A stretch of DNA of 7,514 nucleotides, from the NCBI GenBank assembly GCA_003524335.1, contig DQHV01000119.1, forward strand, positions 7,672 to 15,185, given 5' to 3'. This document shows positions 5,167 through 7,514 of this stretch, piece by piece; positions within the stretch are counted from its first letter, which is position 1; each line of letters begins with the position of its first letter. The stretch comes from Candidatus Aminicenantota bacterium. Lineage in GTDB: Bacteria > Acidobacteriota > Aminicenantia > Aminicenantales > UBA8522. Under the pieces are notes generated by a model, which saw only the letters and a list, made by a program, of their open reading frames with translations, ran no database searches and was not told where the DNA came from. Position numbers and translations under genes: made by a program.

Positions 5167-7431
5167 CTATCGGGGGGCTTCGTCAATCCGTTCGACGATT
5201 TGAATCTCTTGTCGCACCCGGTCGGACCATTGGCTAGAGCCGAGGTCGTTGGCCCGGCCCAGGACGGTGAGGGCATCCTTGGTATGACCGAACTGGCGGA
5301 GGAGGACTCCGTATTCAAAGAGGGAGCGGACGTCGGCCGGAGACTTCTCGGACCTGGACTTGAAGATACCGAGCAGCGGTTTCTCGAGCAGGACGGGGTC
5401 TGCCCGGACGCTGACCGCCTCCATGTAAAGAGAGGCTGCGGTCTCCTCTTCTCCGGCCAGCCCCTTGGCGGCGGCGAGGTATATTTGGGCGGAGCGGTAA
5501 TCGGGCAGACGGTCAGCGACCTGGGCGAAGTGGTCAGCCGCCTGCTCGGGTTCTCCGGCCAGGAGACAGGCCCTGCCGAGATACAGATGGGCACTGATGT
5601 CATCCAGATAGCCAAAGAGCTTCCGGGAATACCGGGCATCTCCTGTCAGCGCCGTCAGCGCGGCCAGGATCGAAGGGTCGCCGGGAGATGATCGCAGTCC
5701 CTCGAGGAGAAGGCGGCGGGCGGTTTCCCGGTCGCCGCGCTCGATGCCTGCCCGCGCCAGATAATATTGGGGTGCGGAGGACTGGTAATAATCGCGCTTG
5801 AACCTCCGGCCTCGGGCGAGAAGTCCCTCCCAAACCGTCTCCGCATTTTCGTACCTTCCAGCCTCGAGCAGGAGAAAGGCCTGGTCGAACATCTCTGATC
5901 GGGTCGCGGGCTTGAGATGGGCCAGCGCCTCTCCGGCAAAGCCAGCCGGCTCGAAGCCGAGGTCCGAGGGCCGCACGGAGTCCATGAGCCAGGGCGCCGC
6001 GGCGAGGGCAAGCGCGGCCCGGATCTCCGCTTCCGGGTAGTCCATCGCCTTCCGCTGGCGGTAGGCCTCGCTCAAGTGGTCGCCCGACGTCCTGACGCCT
6101 TGCCACAGATGGTCCTCCTCTCTCATCAGGCCTGTCGGGATGACGAGCACCGCCGACAGCGGGATGACTGCGGCCAGGAACAGCCAGCGCCGTCTCTGCG
6201 AGGCCATGAAATCCAGGGCGGCGCAGGCAAAGACGAGAAACGCCGGGAGGAGGACGAGCCTCTGGCGTGCGGAGACGTAAAAGACCAGCATCACCCCGGC
6301 TTGGCCGGCGAAAAGAGCATAGAACAAAAGGCTCTGCCTCCACTGCGGAGCCCGGGTGATCAACCCGAGCAAAGCCAGGGCCGAGAGGACCCCCCATGGG
6401 ATGGTCGGCACAACTGTCCGGCTAAGCTCTTTCTGATTCCAGTAGGCGTTGTAGAGGTCGTGCCAGTCATAGGAATGGAACATGTGGAACAGCTTGTGAG
6501 CGAGGACATGCCAATACCGGCGGGGATGGTCGCGGATGAAGCGGACCGCTTTTCCCATCCAATATCCGTTCACTTCGGAAATTGTCAGGTCCTTTCCGGT
6601 GCTCAGCCGGGCCAGCCGGCGATAAAGCTCGTGCTGGACGTCCGGAGTTTGGTTGTATTGCCTGGCCAAGTCGTAGACGAGATAGGGATAGACGGAGGTC
6701 GTGCCCCAGGAGAGGGGGTTGTTTCCCTCATAGAAGACGGTTCCCGGGTTCATCGTCAGGAGGGTTACCCGCCCGGTCACCCTTTCGCTTCGGTTGAGGA
6801 GAAGGAATAGAGACAGCAGCACGGGCAGCGAAAAACAGACGGCGGAAACGAGGCGCTTTGTCCGGGCCCGGGACGGATTGATGAGAAAATAGACAGGGAC
6901 AAACAGAAGAACGGGAAGAACGCTGGGCCGCGTGAGGAAGGCCAGGCCGGCGAGGCCGCCGCTCAGCAGATGACTCGGCCAGTCGTCCCTAAGCGCAAGA
7001 AAGATAAATCCGAGCAGGAGAAAAAGAGCCAGGACCTCCGGTTCGTAGGCCTGGGTCAAGACGATGAGGGTGGGGTTGAGGATGAGGGCAGCCGTTCCGA
7101 TGAGGGCGACGGGAAGACGGACGATTTTCCTGAGGATGAGGAAGAGAAACGATGCCGACAGCGAGGCCAACACGACCTGGGCCAGCTTCAGGAACAGGTC
7201 GGGTCGTTTCAGGAATTTTTGGACAAGGATGTGAAAGGAAAGATAGAGCGGGCTGAAATCAAAGAGTCGCTCCGCGGGCAGCGCACCATCGATCGCCTGG
7301 CGGGCGGCCAGCACGTACTTGTGAAATTGATACGGGCTGAAGAAAGAAAAAACGAGGAAACCATAGAGGCAAAAAGCCAGGGCAAAGACGATGAGAGGCA
7401 GTTTCTTGGCCGGTCCGGCTCTCTCGTCCAT
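5167..7431 (-). CDS. Polytopic membrane protein, GT39-like glycosyltransferase with C-terminal TPR region
   Basis: The 754-residue protein probably sits in the inner membrane. GT-C/GT39 enzymes move sugars from polyprenyl-phosphate donors at the periplasmic face; the acceptor here is unknown. A basic N-terminus (MDERAGPAKK) precedes TM1 (about 11-32). Further hydrophobic helices lie near 84-100, 108-147, 154-184, 193-212, 345-360, 366-385, 391-408 and 415-434, about ten in all. The first external loop has the GT39-like pattern 'YVLAARQAIDG...DFSPLYLSFH' (39-67). A large loop has 'FYEGNNP' (233-239) and 'GYWMGKAVRFI' (289-299). Residues about 511-735 form TPR-like helix pairs, such as 'FLLLEAGRYENAETVW' and 'AHLYLGRACLLAGEPEQAADHF'. 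The usual acidic residue before YxxxA is replaced (Q35). The ATG at 7431 is the only standard start that keeps TM1, yet no RBS precedes it because a tRNA ends 6 nt upstream. It could be a non-catalytic relative. Confidence 0.8.
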   Translation of the reverse strand: MDERAGPAKKLPLIVFALAFCLYGFLVFSFFSPYQFHKYVLAARQAIDGALPAERLFDFSPLYLSFHILVQKFLKRPDLFLKLAQVVLASLSASFLFLILRKIVRLPVALIGTAALILNPTLIVLTQAYEPEVLALFLLLGFIFLALRDDWPSHLLSGGLAGLAFLTRPSVLPVLLFVPVYFLINPSRARTKRLVSAVCFSLPVLLSLFLLLNRSERVTGRVTLLTMNPGTVFYEGNNPLSWGTTSVYPYLVYDLARQYNQTPDVQHELYRRLARLSTGKDLTISEVNGYWMGKAVRFIRDHPRRYWHVLAHKLFHMFHSYDWHDLYNAYWNQKELSRTVVPTIPWGVLSALALLGLITRAPQWRQSLLFYALFAGQAGVMLVFYVSARQRLVLLPAFLVFACAALDFMASQRRRWLFLAAVIPLSAVLVIPTGLMREEDHLWQGVRTSGDHLSEAYRQRKAMDYPEAEIRAALALAAAPWLMDSVRPSDLGFEPAGFAGEALAHLKPATRSEMFDQAFLLLEAGRYENAETVWEGLLARGRRFKRDYYQSSAPQYYLARAGIERGDRETARRLLLEGLRSSPGDPSILAALTALTGDARYSRKLFGYLDDISAHLYLGRACLLAGEPEQAADHFAQVADRLPDYRSAQIYLAAAKGLAGEEETAASLYMEAVSVRADPVLLEKPLLGIFKSRSEKSPADVRSLFEYGVLLRQFGHTKDALTVLGRANDLGSSQWSDRVRQEIQIVERIDEAPR

Positions 7432-7437
7432 ATGATC

Positions 7438-7514
7438 TGGCGCGCCTGGAGAGACTCGAACTCCCGACCCGCTGCTTAGAAGGCAGCTGCTCTATCCACC
7501 TGAGCTACAGGCGC
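7438..7514 (-). tRNA. tRNA-Arg (anticodon UCU, reads AGA), CCA encoded
   Basis: The 77-nt cloverleaf folds fully. The acceptor stem GCGCCTG/CAGGCGC has 7 perfect pairs. The D stem is GCTC/GAGC, the anticodon stem GCTGC/GCAGC with loop CTTCTAA, and the T stem GGGAG/CTCTC (one G-T pair) with loop TTCGAGT. The anticodon TCT occupies 7478-7480 on the complement, which gives Arg for AGA (and possibly AGG). The discriminator is G73 and the CCA is genomically encoded (7438-7440). The 5' end coincides with the window edge, so its promoter is outside. A37 after U36 is the arrangement that receives t6A in ANN-decoding tRNAs. The membrane-protein gene follows after 6 nt, which suggests one primary transcript. 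Confidence 0.95.

Noticed and set aside
5159..5181. GAAG...CTTC inverted repeat beside the convergent junction
   Set aside because: Only the outer 4 bp pair cleanly. Internal mismatches break the stem and no T-tract follows, so it is not a credible terminator.
5600..6397. Second minus-strand frame (265 codons) inside the GT39-like gene, as a possible frameshifted domain
   Set aside because: The main frame remains open and domain-like through this stretch, while this frame gives Pro/Arg/Gly-rich sequence. No frameshift is needed.
5917..6810. Long plus-strand ORF (297 codons) opposite the GT39-like gene
   Set aside because: It is fully antisense to a gene with coherent membrane helices and family motifs. 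Its translation is low-complexity charged/Pro-Gly sequence typical of high-GC shadow frames, with no recognisable domain.
7438..7514. tRNA 3' end as an integration site for a mobile element
   Set aside because: I see no second copy of the tRNA 3' end, integrase or phage-like gene in the window. The adjacent gene looks like an ordinary chromosomal gene of similar composition. Sequence beyond the right edge cannot be judged.
1..7514. CRISPR array, tandem repeats or insertion sequence
   Set aside because: No spaced direct repeats, terminal inverted repeats or transposase motifs were seen when reading both strands. Nearly every base belongs to a recognised gene.

Overview
The window is dense, high-GC chromosomal DNA (about 60% by eye, not computed) with tightly packed housekeeping genes and no sign of phage, plasmid, insertion sequence or CRISPR. 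The protein families and style, notably a GT39-like membrane protein fused to a TPR tail and a serine hydroxymethyltransferase of the 'GVQEMTRFGM' type, suggest an Acidobacteriota/Aminicenantes-like or deltaproteobacterial lineage. This placement is a weak inference.

Plus strand, 1-5132, is one apparent co-directional operon. It holds the 3' end of a glycine/serine hydroxymethyltransferase gene (glyA type, 1-396), purD (399-1667), purE (1677-2165), a MiaB-family methylthiotransferase best matched to MtaB (2165-3409) and mutL (3426-5132). Junctions are 2 nt, 9 nt, a 1-nt TGATG overlap and 16 nt, with good Shine-Dalgarno sequences before purD, purE and mutL. The first three genes fit one metabolic task. 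GlyA makes glycine and one-carbon units, PurD consumes glycine in de novo purine synthesis, and PurE performs a later carboxylation step. The last two serve tRNA modification at position 37 and mismatch repair.

Minus strand, 7514-5167, is a separate unit converging on mutL. It begins with a complete tRNA-Arg(UCU) with encoded CCA at the right edge. Only 6 nt later comes a 754-codon gene for a polytopic GT39-like membrane protein with a C-terminal TPR region. A short hairpin at the end of mutL lies where a terminator for this unit could be. The 34-bp convergent gap holds nothing else recognisable.

I did not find a convincing new multi-gene system. The points most worth checking are the 6-nt spacing between tRNA and membrane-protein gene, the missing usual acidic residue in that protein's first periplasmic loop, and family-motif deviations in PurE, MutL and the GlyA fragment.
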